Origin: a virus
DNA: 64,000 bases
Strand: one strand, 5' to 3'
Virus record (IMG/VR): IMGVR_UViG_3300013137_002966
Span: 29,723 to 93,722 of that record
The position numbers were made by a program, and so were the translations under genes. The stretch's first letter is position 1. Each line of letters begins with the position of its first letter. This document shows positions 1-9,050 of the stretch, in pieces. The notes under the pieces were generated by a model. That model was not told the origin of the DNA. It worked only from the letters and a program-made list of their open reading frames with translations, and searched no databases.

Positions 1-192
1 AGCCAATCCTAAACTTATACCCATTTGTGATTCTTCCATTACAGGCATTTCTATTATTTTTTCTTTAGGTACATTATTAATTGTACCTGACATTGGATTT
101 CCGTACCATAGCAACTGTTGACCAATAAAAATAGTATCGTCTTTTTTTCCTAATTCTGTCATTGAATTAGTTAATCTTTCTTTATAACTCAT
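1..192 (-). CDS. E1-like thiamine-diphosphate enzyme, beta subunit (5' part only)
   Basis: The gene starts at the ATG at 192 and runs off the left edge, so only 64 residues are visible. Residues about 18-34 (IFIGQQLLWYGNPMSGT) and 47-62 (PVMEESQMGISLGLA) look like the transketolase-type pyrimidine-binding domain of E1 beta subunits (pyruvate/acetoin dehydrogenase family). The matching alpha-like subunit lies upstream in the same minus-strand array at 11016-11648, so the two could form an alpha2beta2 enzyme despite nine intervening genes. In this sugar-synthesis setting a ketol transfer or decarboxylation on a sugar precursor is possible, but that is inference. The C-terminal two thirds cannot be judged here. 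Confidence 0.65.
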   Translation of the reverse strand, partial: MSYKERLTNSMTELGKKDDTIFIGQQLLWYGNPMSGTINNVPKEKIIEMPVMEESQMGISLGLA

Positions 193-206
193 CGTTTAAT
201 ATATTT

Positions 207-2285
207 TTAATTTTTAATTAGATTTATTAAAAATTTTCTATCATATTCTCCATATGACAATTCAATCATTTTGTTTTGATTTTTAATAAATCTTTCTTTA
301 TTTTTATTATAAAAGTCGATAAAAAATTCTTTATTACTATAAATTCTTTGTATTTCATTAAAAATTCTGAATAATCTTTCTCTAGGATTTTCTATATTAT
401 CATAATCATGATTAATTACATCATCAAAAAAATCAAAATCATATAATCTTTTCATCTCTTTAATGTGTTCGTGATTTGCTATGATAATTGGAAATTGTAG
501 AGCATAAAAAGGTTTAAATGATTTTTCAGTAATATGTATTGTATTTGAACAAAATTCTGTTTCAGTTGCAATATTTACATATGAATTTTCATACGTTTGT
601 TTTTCATAAATTATTCCCCAGTTAACTACAGTATAAAAATCTTCTCTATTATCAAACCAGGTTTTATCCTCTTCATATTTACTTTTCTTTTGATCTATAT
701 TTTTAAAATATTCTATTTCTGAAGACAAATCATTAATATCATTTTCATTAAAAACACAAGAATAAAAACCTTTAACATCTTTACTATCAAATAACCAACC
801 GTTTACTAATGACCAATCGACATCTTTTAATATGTCATATTTTTTTAATAGACAAAGTATTCCATATCTATGTGGTCTTGGCCTTTTATTATGACATAGA
901 AAAAACTCTCCTTTTTTATCAAGATTAAAATCAATCTTACCTATTGAATTTTCAAAAGATTTAGTGGTAAACTCTATTAATCTTTGAGTTGAATGCACAT
1001 TTATATCAGAATTTAATTCTATTTTATATTGATTCAATTTTGGATTATTATTTGATAACCATAATTGATTTTGATTTAAGTTTAATTTTTTTGTCCAATT
1101 ATGAAGTAATAAAAATGTTTGATATGACTCCGATTCTTGATCATTCATAAATATAATATTTAAATTTTTGAACGATTTCCAGTATTCAATAACTTCTGGT
1201 AATAAAGGCGATTCATTATTTAATAGTTTTTTTTCTATTAGATTTGGCATAATTGTAATAAAATAGAAGAAATTTTTATCTGGGTAATTTTTTATTTCAC
1301 TAAGTTTATACCTTTCGATATCATCATAAATATTAAACGATTTCATAATACTATCTATAGGCATTAATAAACTGTCTTCATATATAATTTTACAATTAGG
1401 TTCTAATGGACAATTATTTTTTTCATCCCAAGAATCATAAACTAAGTTAATTGTTTTTTTATTTAAATCGAAATTTATATCATTCTCTATTCTTTTTATT
1501 ATATTTTCTGCAATAATCTGATGACATTTTAATGATGGGTGATGGTCTTTTGGCGGATTAATAAAATGTTCAAAATCATTATTTATAGTTAATCCTTCAT
1601 TTTTATTCATCATATGTCTTATGCAATCATATATTTCATTATTATATTTTAACGGTATGAATCTATTATATAGCCATATATCATCTTTAATTAATTGCAA
1701 ATAGTCTTCTTCCCAACATAAGATTAATGTCTTAATTCCTTTATCTTCATAAAAATGCATTGCATTTCTTACATCATTTAGAATTCTTTCTGATAAATCT
1801 TTTTTCCAATCCTCAAAAGAACATTTCTTTTCTTCAAGTAGCCATTCATAAAAAGTATTTTTGGTGCTGGGTTCGTCTACACAAAAATGATGATTTTCAC
1901 CTTTAAAATTAAAGTAGTATCTATTTCTATGAGGTTGTGATGTTTGAATTATTATATATTCTATTTCATTATATGCAACTTTATCTTCAGCGAGCGATAA
2001 AATTGTATAATTATTTTCATTTTCTAAATTAAATAATTGATCTAAAAATTCTATAGTTTGTGTTTCGGAACCGCCATTTTTCTTAGATACAATTTCAAAG
2101 GTATTAAAATAATTTGCAACTAATCTTGGATATCTTAAAGTTGACATATATAGTCTATGAGCGTATGTTACTAAACTACCATCATATGTATCTGGTGCTG
2201 GTTCCTTTAGAGTTTCTAATCCAGAATAGTAATATAATCCTTGTCCCCAAGTAAACGAGCATCCACCAAAAATTATACCTTTCAT
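207..2285 (-). CDS. Two-domain protein: SGNH hydrolase-like plus glycosyltransferase-like
   Basis: Residues 1-275 are SGNH/GDSL-esterase-like: a block I type GGCSFTWGQG near residue 7 and a C-terminal KDHHPS motif near 255 that would supply Asp/His. Residues 280-692 match the glycosyltransferase-like module repeated four more times between 5183 and 11031. That module has NLVYDSWDE at its start, CHNKRPRPHRYG near 465 and ITEKSFKPFYALQFP near 590, the last resembling the nucleotide-sugar-binding part of fucosyltransferase/exostosin-type enzymes. The N-terminal domain is a close paralogue of the next gene upstream (2287-3219), 1 nt away. Likely role: acyl or sugar modification of a glycan. The substrate is unknown. 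Confidence 0.6.
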   Translation of the reverse strand: MKGIIFGGCSFTWGQGLYYYSGLETLKEPAPDTYDGSLVTYAHRLYMSTLRYPRLVANYFNTFEIVSKKNGGSETQTIEFLDQLFNLENENNYTILSLAEDKVAYNEIEYIIIQTSQPHRNRYYFNFKGENHHFCVDEPSTKNTFYEWLLEEKKCSFEDWKKDLSERILNDVRNAMHFYEDKGIKTLILCWEEDYLQLIKDDIWLYNRFIPLKYNNEIYDCIRHMMNKNEGLTINNDFEHFINPPKDHHPSLKCHQIIAENIIKRIENDINFDLNKKTINLVYDSWDEKNNCPLEPNCKIIYEDSLLMPIDSIMKSFNIYDDIERYKLSEIKNYPDKNFFYFITIMPNLIEKKLLNNESPLLPEVIEYWKSFKNLNIIFMNDQESESYQTFLLLHNWTKKLNLNQNQLWLSNNNPKLNQYKIELNSDINVHSTQRLIEFTTKSFENSIGKIDFNLDKKGEFFLCHNKRPRPHRYGILCLLKKYDILKDVDWSLVNGWLFDSKDVKGFYSCVFNENDINDLSSEIEYFKNIDQKKSKYEEDKTWFDNREDFYTVVNWGIIYEKQTYENSYVNIATETEFCSNTIHITEKSFKPFYALQFPIIIANHEHIKEMKRLYDFDFFDDVINHDYDNIENPRERLFRIFNEIQRIYSNKEFFIDFYNKNKERFIKNQNKMIELSYGEYDRKFLINLIKN

Positions 2286-2286
2286 C

Positions 2287-3219
2287 TTATAATAATTTTT
2301 TTTGTATAATTTCCTTATATTCTCTATTTACAATATAATTTCTAGTGCCATAATTATTTTCATAATCATCGTTATCATTTATAATATTTTCATTTGGATT
2401 ATTAGCTAAATCATAATTAGATAAATCTCTATTAATTCTATTAATTATATTTTTTGCCATAACTCTATGACATTTTAATGATGGATGATGATCTTTTGGC
2501 GGATTTTCAAAATGATCATAATCACTATTTATAGTTAATTCACTATTTTCATTCATCATATATCTGATACAATCATAAATTTTATTATTATATTCTAAAG
2601 GTATAAATCTATTATATAGCCATATATCATCTTTAATTAATTGCAAATAATTATCTTCCCAACATAAAATTAATGTCTTAATACCTTTATCTTCATAAAA
2701 TTTTAAAGTATTTTTTACCTTATTAATCCAATCTTTCTCATGTTCTTCTAACCAATTATCAAGAGAATAATGTTTTTCTTCTATTAGCCACTCATAAAAA
2801 TTTGCTTTTGTACTTTGCTCATAAGTAAGAAATTTATTTTTTTGACCTTTATGTGTATAAAAAAATGGATTTCTTACTGGATTTGATGTTTGTAATATAA
2901 TATATTCTACTTCATTGTAGCATAAAGAATCAGTTGTCAGATGTCCAAATCCACTTTCTAATCCAAATAATTGAGATAGAAAATTCATAGATGTTTCTTC
3001 AGAACCTCCATTTTGGTTCGATACTACTTCAAAAGTATTGAAATAATTTGAAACCAATCTAGGATACCTTAACGTTGCAGCATATTTTATATGAGCGGAT
3101 CTTACTAAATTAGCATCATATGTATCTGGTGGAGGTTCCTTTAAAGATTCTAATCCAGAGTAGTAGTATAATCCTTGACCCCAAGTGAACGAACATCCTG
3201 CGAAAACTAAACCTTTCAT
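2287..3219 (-). CDS. SGNH hydrolase-like protein
   Basis: A 310-residue paralogue of the first half of the 207-2285 product. It begins MKGLVFAGCSFTWGQG, with the SGNH nucleophile-type GCSFT motif, and has KDHHPSLKCH near residue 240, followed by an Asn/Asp-rich tail. SGNH enzymes remove or transfer acyl groups on sugars and proteins. Its ATG overlaps the TGA of the upstream epimerase gene (ATGA), suggesting translational coupling. The pair looks like a duplication in which one copy is fused to a glycosyltransferase module and this one ends without it. Which copy is ancestral cannot be told here. Confidence 0.6.
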   Translation of the reverse strand: MKGLVFAGCSFTWGQGLYYYSGLESLKEPPPDTYDANLVRSAHIKYAATLRYPRLVSNYFNTFEVVSNQNGGSEETSMNFLSQLFGLESGFGHLTTDSLCYNEVEYIILQTSNPVRNPFFYTHKGQKNKFLTYEQSTKANFYEWLIEEKHYSLDNWLEEHEKDWINKVKNTLKFYEDKGIKTLILCWEDNYLQLIKDDIWLYNRFIPLEYNNKIYDCIRYMMNENSELTINSDYDHFENPPKDHHPSLKCHRVMAKNIINRINRDLSNYDLANNPNENIINDNDDYENNYGTRNYIVNREYKEIIQKKLL

Positions 3220-4187
3220 TTTTTAAATTCTTCTTTATTTTTTAGATACCATTCATATGTAGCTTTTAGAGCATCTTCAATGCTTGTTTTTGGTTCCCAT
3301 CCTAATACTTTTCTGATTTTGTCAGAATTAATTCTTCTTATTGGTATCATTGATGGTTTTCCTTGTATATATTCTATTGGGGTATTAAAATTTGCTAGTT
3401 TTTTGACAATATTTAAAACATCATTAACTGAGTATGTTGTGTTTGAGCCAACATTAAACACAGTATATTCTTCTTGTTTTTCCATTATTAATAATAATGC
3501 ATCAACAAAATCATCAATAAATAGTATATCTCTTAATTCTGTACCATCACCCCATACTGGAATTGGATTCATTTGATCTGCAACCTTACGTATAGTCGCT
3601 GGTGTTACATGACATTTATTAAAATCAAATTTGTCGTGTGGGCCAAATAGATTAGCAGGTCTAACAACTACAGTTAGCATAGGATTTGGTACAAATTTTG
3701 AATACATTTCGCATTGAACCTCAGCGTATCTTTTCATCCAACCAACTGGGTAATAAATTGGAAATGGTTCGTCAAATAAAAAATCTGATTCTTTGACAGG
3801 CTTATCCTTTGTATCAGGATAAACAGAGCTAGAAGATAGAAATATATATTTTCCTACTTTATTTCTATATGCAGCATCAATAAGATAATTATTTATAACT
3901 ACATTGCTAGTAACATGTGCTAATGGATCTAGTTGAGTATCAACAGCATTTGTAGTAAATGCTGCACAATGAAAAACAACATCCATACCTTTTGTTATTT
4001 CTAAACAATAGTCTCTACTGGTTAAATCTCCATGAAAATATTTAACATTATCATATAATATTCTAGGTGTAGTTTTATGTATAGATACAGATACGTTTTC
4101 GTATCCACTGCTAATTAATTTATTGGTTAAATTTTGACCAACTAATCCTGAAGCACCTGTAATTAAAATTTTTAATTCTTTATTCAT
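3216..4187 (-). CDS. NAD-dependent sugar epimerase/reductase (GDP-fucose synthase-like)
   Basis: Extended short-chain dehydrogenase of 323 residues. The Rossmann motif GASGLVGQNL sits near residue 11, with SSSSVYPDTKDKP near 118 and RPANLFGPHDKF near 175. Overall it resembles GDP-L-fucose synthase and related nucleotide-sugar epimerases. The usual catalytic YxxxK is altered: the Lys lies in PVGWMKRYAE and the position four before it is Val, not Tyr. The neighbouring paralogue (4196-5137) has FPSWSKRFGE, with Pro at that position. So either another Tyr serves (a YY pair lies just upstream) or the enzyme works differently. It sits in a tight minus-strand array of sugar genes. Confidence 0.75.
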   Translation of the reverse strand: MNKELKILITGASGLVGQNLTNKLISSGYENVSVSIHKTTPRILYDNVKYFHGDLTSRDYCLEITKGMDVVFHCAAFTTNAVDTQLDPLAHVTSNVVINNYLIDAAYRNKVGKYIFLSSSSVYPDTKDKPVKESDFLFDEPFPIYYPVGWMKRYAEVQCEMYSKFVPNPMLTVVVRPANLFGPHDKFDFNKCHVTPATIRKVADQMNPIPVWGDGTELRDILFIDDFVDALLLIMEKQEEYTVFNVGSNTTYSVNDVLNIVKKLANFNTPIEYIQGKPSMIPIRRINSDKIRKVLGWEPKTSIEDALKATYEWYLKNKEEFKK

Positions 4188-4195
4188 GTTTATAT

Positions 4196-5137
4196 TTATT
4201 TTTTATTTTGTTGCTCACTATAATATTTATATGTATTTTCTAATGCCTTATAAAATGTTGTATGAGGTAAAAGATTAAATTCTTTTTGTTTTTTAATATT
4301 CATTTGTCTTCTCATGTCACCATTTGGTTTTGTTGTATCCCATTCTACTTCTACATTTTTTTTACTTATATCTATTAAGTTGTGTATCATACTGTTAATT
4401 GTTATTTCTTCTCCTGAGCCAAAATTTATTGTGACATTTAATCTTTTTTTAAATAAATCTATGATAGCATTAGCAACATCTTCTCCATATACAAAATCTC
4501 TAATTGGTGTGCCATCTCCCCAAGCTGTAAGTTTACCATCTGATTCATATATTTTCTTAACCATAGTTGATATTACTGTACCATTACCAGAAAAATCATC
4601 ATATTCACCAAATATATTAGCAGGTCTAATTATAGACCATTTATCATAATTGTATTGTTGTTTATATGCTGTTAACAGTAATTCTCCAAATCTTTTGGAC
4701 CAGGATGGAAACCAATCAGCTTGTGATGGAAATAATTTCCAGAGATCATCTTCTATAAAGTTTTCTGATGGACCATATACACCAACAGAGCTAACAAAAA
4801 TTAGCCATGTGTCATTTAAATAACACTGATTAATTATTTCTGTATTAATTTTAATTGATGGATATAAAAAATCTACTGGCTGATTTTTTGCTTTTAATGG
4901 AGAACCCTTAACTCCAAAACAGTTGAATACAGCATCAAATTTATAATTTTTAAATAGGTATTTTATATTATCTTCTATTAATAAATCTAGTTTTTCAAAT
5001 ATATAATTTTCGTTATATATTTCTTCCTTAGGCTCCATTTTATCTACTGCTATTACTTTCCAGTTTTTATTTAGACAGTTTTTAGTTAAATAAGAACCGA
5101 CTAGACCACTAGAACCTGTTATTAATATTGTTTTCAT
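4196..5137 (-). CDS. NAD-dependent epimerase/dehydratase family protein
   Basis: 313 residues. Rossmann motif GSSGLVGSYL near residue 8, FVSSVGVYGPSE near 115, RPANIFGEYDDF near 170 and GDGTPIRDFVYGEDVA near 205 all fit nucleotide-sugar epimerases and dehydratases. As in the 3216-4187 paralogue, the canonical YxxxK is not visible; the Lys lies in FPSWSKRFGE. It follows a 45-nt spacer after the double glycosyltransferase gene and leads into the second epimerase 8 nt later. The pair probably makes a modified deoxy or branched sugar donor. Exact specificity cannot be read from sequence. Confidence 0.72.
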   Translation of the reverse strand: MKTILITGSSGLVGSYLTKNCLNKNWKVIAVDKMEPKEEIYNENYIFEKLDLLIEDNIKYLFKNYKFDAVFNCFGVKGSPLKAKNQPVDFLYPSIKINTEIINQCYLNDTWLIFVSSVGVYGPSENFIEDDLWKLFPSQADWFPSWSKRFGELLLTAYKQQYNYDKWSIIRPANIFGEYDDFSGNGTVISTMVKKIYESDGKLTAWGDGTPIRDFVYGEDVANAIIDLFKKRLNVTINFGSGEEITINSMIHNLIDISKKNVEVEWDTTKPNGDMRRQMNIKKQKEFNLLPHTTFYKALENTYKYYSEQQNKK

Positions 5138-5182
5138 ATTTTGAATATAGTTTTTTTATTATATAATAAAAAATATTAAAAG

Positions 5183-7780
5183 TTATCTCTTTTCAATGTT
5201 TAAGCCTGACAAATCTATTAGAAAGTTTAGATCTGAATTATCTTTACTTTTTTCAATTATTTTTCTATTATTTTCCATAAATCTACTTTTATTATTAGCA
5301 TAAAATTTTATAAAAAAATCTTTATTTTCATTTATTCTTTTAATTTCATTAGCGAATTTGAAGAGTCTTTCTCTGTGATTTAATTCTTTATCATAATCAT
5401 GATTAATTACATCATCAAAAAAATCAAAATCATATTTTTTCTTAATTTCTTGTATATGATTAGGAGAAGCTAAAATAAGTGGAAATTGTAAAGCATAAAA
5501 GGCTTTAAATGATTTCTCTGAAATATGTATAAGATTTGAATTAAACTCTGTTTCTGTTGTTATATTAAAATAAGAATTTTCAAATGTTCTTTTATCATAT
5601 GTTTTATTCCATTCTATATCACTATTAGTATCTCTATTATCAAACCAATTATATTCGGTTTCGTATTTACTCTTTTTTTGATCAATATTATTAAAATAAA
5701 AAATTTCAGGTAATAAGGAATCCATATCTTCTTCATTAAATACATTTGAATAGAAACCTCTATATGGCTTATTTTTCATTTCCCAGCCATTAACTAAAGA
5801 CCAATCAACATCATTAAGAATATTATATTTTTTTAATAAGACAAGTAGACCATATCTATGAGGTCTTACTTTTCTATTTTGACACATAAAAAATTTACCT
5901 TCTTTTTCAATTTTGAAATCAATTTGACCGATACAACTTATTATAGGCGCAGCTATACTATTAGCTAATTTAACTGTTGAATGAGTATTTATATTACTAT
6001 TTAATGATTTTTTAAATTCTTCTAATTTAGAATTATTATTAGATATCCATAATTGATTTTGATCTAATTCCATTGATTTTGTCCAATTATGTATTGTTAT
6101 AAATGTTTCTTCTGTTTCAGATTCCTGCTCATTCATTATAACAATTATTAGATTTTTAAATTTTTTCCAATAATCTATGACTTCTTGAGGCATAGGTAAT
6201 TGATTAGTATCAATTTTTTCTTTTATTTGTCCAGGAAGTAATGTGATAAAATAGAAGAATTTTTTGTCTGGATATTTTTCTACATCACTTAATTTAAATC
6301 TTTTAATATATTGTTCAGGAAATGTAAGAGAGTTTACCACACTATCAATAGGCATAAAATAACAATTTGTATATAATTTTTTACAATTTGGTTCATTTGG
6401 ATAGTTTTTCTCATCATTGAAATTATCATAAACCAAATTGAAAAAATCATTGATTTTTTGCTGTTCTATAAGATTTTCTGTTTTTATTTGTTTTTGTAAT
6501 TGTTCTTGTGACTGTGGTTGTTCTTGTGATTGTGATAATTGATGTATATATTCTATCTCAATGTCTTGAGTAATCAAATTATTAAAAAAAGTAATATCAT
6601 AATCAAGATTTATCTTTTTTATTTTATTAAGGTTCTCTTCAAATCTTTTTTGATTATTTTTATAGAAATTAATAAAAAAATCTTTATTTTCCTGAATTCT
6701 TTTAACTTCCTCTACAAATTTAAATAATCTATCTCTAGAATTACTGATATTATCATAACTGTGGTTAATTATATCATCAAAGAAATCGAAATCATATATT
6801 TCTTTAAGAGTTCTGATATGATGCTTTGATGCTAATATTAATGGAAATTGAAATCCACAAAATGGCTTAAAAGATTTTTCAGTTATATGAATATCTTCAG
6901 AATTAAATTTCGTTTCAGTAGTTATATTAAAATAAGAATTTTCATATGATTTTTGTATAAAAGGTATATTTTGATTTTTATCGTTAAATCCGGTGAAGTC
7001 TAATTCATATTTACTTTGTTGTCTATTTATATTTGAAAAGAAAATCATTTCATTTCGAAAAATATTCATATCAAGATTTGTAAATATTTCTGAATAATAA
7101 TCATCTATTTTATAACTTTCTTTGAAACACACACCATCTACTAAAGACCAATCTGTATCATATAATAAATTATATTTTTTCATTAATACTAAGAGTGCAT
7201 ATCTATGCACTCTTAATGATTTGTTATGACATAAAAATAAATTTTCTTTTTCTTTTATGAAGTTTACACTAAAATTTGATAGAGCGTATCCAGATGCCCT
7301 TGATGTGTGAGTATTTATTTTGCTATTTAAGTTTTTTTTAAATTCACTTAAATTACTATTATTATTGATTATCCAAAATTGATTAGGATCTAAATTTCTA
7401 GATTCAAGTATTTTATCTAAAAAAATGAAACATTCTTTAGACTCAGACTCACATTGATTTATGAAAATTATTTTTAGATTTTTATTACTTTTTAATAATT
7501 CAATTACCTCATTTGTTAGTGGTAATTCATTTTTTGAAAAAAATGAATTAGTATAAGAATGTCTAAACCATTGTAGATAATAAAAATTCTCATTTGGATA
7601 TTTTATTATATCTTCAATTCTAAAATTTTTATAATTATTAAAATCAAAATCTTCAAGTACTTTGTAGCTTACCCTCCAAGATGATGGTTCGTGTGTATAA
7701 AAATATTTTTGACCGTTAGGATTTGGATTTTCGTTATTTATTTCCCAATCATCATATACTAAATTTAAATACATACTCAT
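5183..7780 (-). CDS. Tandem double glycosyltransferase-like protein
   Basis: About 865 residues with two copies of the same roughly 400-residue module (about 1-405 and 440-865), joined by a Gln/Glu-rich linker near 410-435. Each copy starts with LVYDxWxxxNxxPNxPN-like residues. Each has a central CHNKSLRVHRYALLVL or CQNRKVRPHRYGLLVL motif and a C-terminal HI(T/S)EKSFK..(C/Y)..QFPLILA block ending in FDFFDDVINHDYD. That C-terminal block resembles GT10/exostosin-type glycosyltransferases. The start chosen is the ATG at 7780; an in-frame ATG at 7774 is also possible. The first module shares long identical DNA stretches with the next gene (7815-9050), indicating recent duplication or gene conversion. 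Confidence 0.6.
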   Translation of the reverse strand: MSMYLNLVYDDWEINNENPNPNGQKYFYTHEPSSWRVSYKVLEDFDFNNYKNFRIEDIIKYPNENFYYLQWFRHSYTNSFFSKNELPLTNEVIELLKSNKNLKIIFINQCESESKECFIFLDKILESRNLDPNQFWIINNNSNLSEFKKNLNSKINTHTSRASGYALSNFSVNFIKEKENLFLCHNKSLRVHRYALLVLMKKYNLLYDTDWSLVDGVCFKESYKIDDYYSEIFTNLDMNIFRNEMIFFSNINRQQSKYELDFTGFNDKNQNIPFIQKSYENSYFNITTETKFNSEDIHITEKSFKPFCGFQFPLILASKHHIRTLKEIYDFDFFDDIINHSYDNISNSRDRLFKFVEEVKRIQENKDFFINFYKNNQKRFEENLNKIKKINLDYDITFFNNLITQDIEIEYIHQLSQSQEQPQSQEQLQKQIKTENLIEQQKINDFFNLVYDNFNDEKNYPNEPNCKKLYTNCYFMPIDSVVNSLTFPEQYIKRFKLSDVEKYPDKKFFYFITLLPGQIKEKIDTNQLPMPQEVIDYWKKFKNLIIVIMNEQESETEETFITIHNWTKSMELDQNQLWISNNNSKLEEFKKSLNSNINTHSTVKLANSIAAPIISCIGQIDFKIEKEGKFFMCQNRKVRPHRYGLLVLLKKYNILNDVDWSLVNGWEMKNKPYRGFYSNVFNEEDMDSLLPEIFYFNNIDQKKSKYETEYNWFDNRDTNSDIEWNKTYDKRTFENSYFNITTETEFNSNLIHISEKSFKAFYALQFPLILASPNHIQEIKKKYDFDFFDDVINHDYDKELNHRERLFKFANEIKRINENKDFFIKFYANNKSRFMENNRKIIEKSKDNSDLNFLIDLSGLNIEKR
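7311..7423. repeat. 113-bp direct repeat, copy 1
   Basis: Identical to 8581-8693. Lies inside the first module of the double glycosyltransferase-like gene. A second near-identical block follows at about 7467-7545 (matching 8737-8815). Confidence 0.9.
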
Positions 7781-7814
7781 ATACAAATTTTAGTTTTTAT
7801 TTATATATAGCTGC

Positions 7815-9050
7815 TTATATGTCCAAATGAATTAAACTGTCAAAAAAATTGTAATCATAATCAAGATTAAGTTTTGATATTTTATTGAAATTCTCTTCAA
7901 ATCTTTTTTTATTATTTTTATAGAAATTGATAAAAAAATCTTTATTTTCCTGAATTTTTTTTACTTCTTCAACAAATTTAAATAATCTATCTCTGTTGTT
8001 TTTGATATTATCGTAATCATGATTAATTATATCGTCAAAGAAATCAAAATCATATATTTCTTTGACTTTTTTGATATGATGTTTTGATGCTAGTATTAAG
8101 GGAAATTGATAAGCCCAAAATGGAATGAATGTTTTTTCTGTTATATGAATATCTTCAGAATTAAAATATGTTTCTGTGGCAATATTAAAATATGAATTTT
8201 CAAAAGTTTTTGGTAAATATGTTGACCTCCATGGTATATTTAGATCATCGTCAAACCAAGTAGTATCTTCTTCATATTTACTCTTCTTTTTATCAATTTT
8301 AGTAAAAAAAGACATTTCAGATTGAAGTTGTCTCATATCATAATCTGTTAGTAATTTTGAATAGAGATCATTAATTTTGGTTGAATTCTTTAATCTTTGA
8401 GCATCTAGAAATGACCAGTCAGTATCATCTAAAATATTATATTTTTTTAATAAAGTTAATAGAGTATATCTTTGTATTCTTGCTGAACGATTATGATTTA
8501 AAAATATATTTTCTTTTTTCGTTATAAAATCGATTTTTTTTCTTTCTGTCATCTCAAATCCTAATGCCTGGGTAGTATGTGTATTTATTTTGCTATTTAA
8601 GTTTTTTTTAAATTCACTTAAATTACTATTATTATTGATTATCCAAAATTGATTAGGATCTAAATTTCTAGATTCAAGTATTTTATCTAAAAATATAAGA
8701 CATTCTTTAGGTTCTATTTCACAATGATTCATGAATATTATTTTTAGATTTTTATTACTTTTTAATAATTCAATTACCTCATTTGTTAGTGGTAATTCAT
8801 TTTTTTCAAAGAACGAATAAGTAAATGAATGTCTAAACCATTGCATATAATAGAAATTTTCATCTGGATATTTTATTATATCTTCAATTTTATAATTTTT
8901 ATAATTATTATAGAAAAAAGATCGAATCGTACTATCACTATTTACCCAAGATGATGGTTCGTGAATATAAAAATTTTTTTGACCGTTAGGATTTGGATTT
9001 TCGTTATTTATCTCCCAATCGTCATATACTAAATTTAAATACTTATTCAT
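7815..9050 (-). CDS. Single-module glycosyltransferase-like protein
   Basis: 411 residues forming one copy of the module repeated in its neighbours: LNLVYDDWEINNENPNPNG at the N terminus, FLNHNRSARIQRYTLLTLL near 180 and HITEKTFIPFWAYQFPLIL near 300. It differs from its paralogues at the His of the RPHRYG motif (RIQRYT) and at KSFKPF (KTFIPF), so specificity or activity may have drifted. Large parts are nearly identical in DNA to 5183-7780, including a 113-bp exact repeat (8581-8693 with 7311-7423). The gene overlaps the upstream fusion gene by 8 nt. Confidence 0.6.
   Translation of the reverse strand: MNKYLNLVYDDWEINNENPNPNGQKNFYIHEPSSWVNSDSTIRSFFYNNYKNYKIEDIIKYPDENFYYMQWFRHSFTYSFFEKNELPLTNEVIELLKSNKNLKIIFMNHCEIEPKECLIFLDKILESRNLDPNQFWIINNNSNLSEFKKNLNSKINTHTTQALGFEMTERKKIDFITKKENIFLNHNRSARIQRYTLLTLLKKYNILDDTDWSFLDAQRLKNSTKINDLYSKLLTDYDMRQLQSEMSFFTKIDKKKSKYEEDTTWFDDDLNIPWRSTYLPKTFENSYFNIATETYFNSEDIHITEKTFIPFWAYQFPLILASKHHIKKVKEIYDFDFFDDIINHDYDNIKNNRDRLFKFVEEVKKIQENKDFFINFYKNNKKRFEENFNKISKLNLDYDYNFFDSLIHLDI
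8581..8693. repeat. 113-bp direct repeat, copy 2
   Basis: Identical to 7311-7423, in the single-module gene. In-frame in both genes, so recombination would swap module halves without breaking them. Confidence 0.9.
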
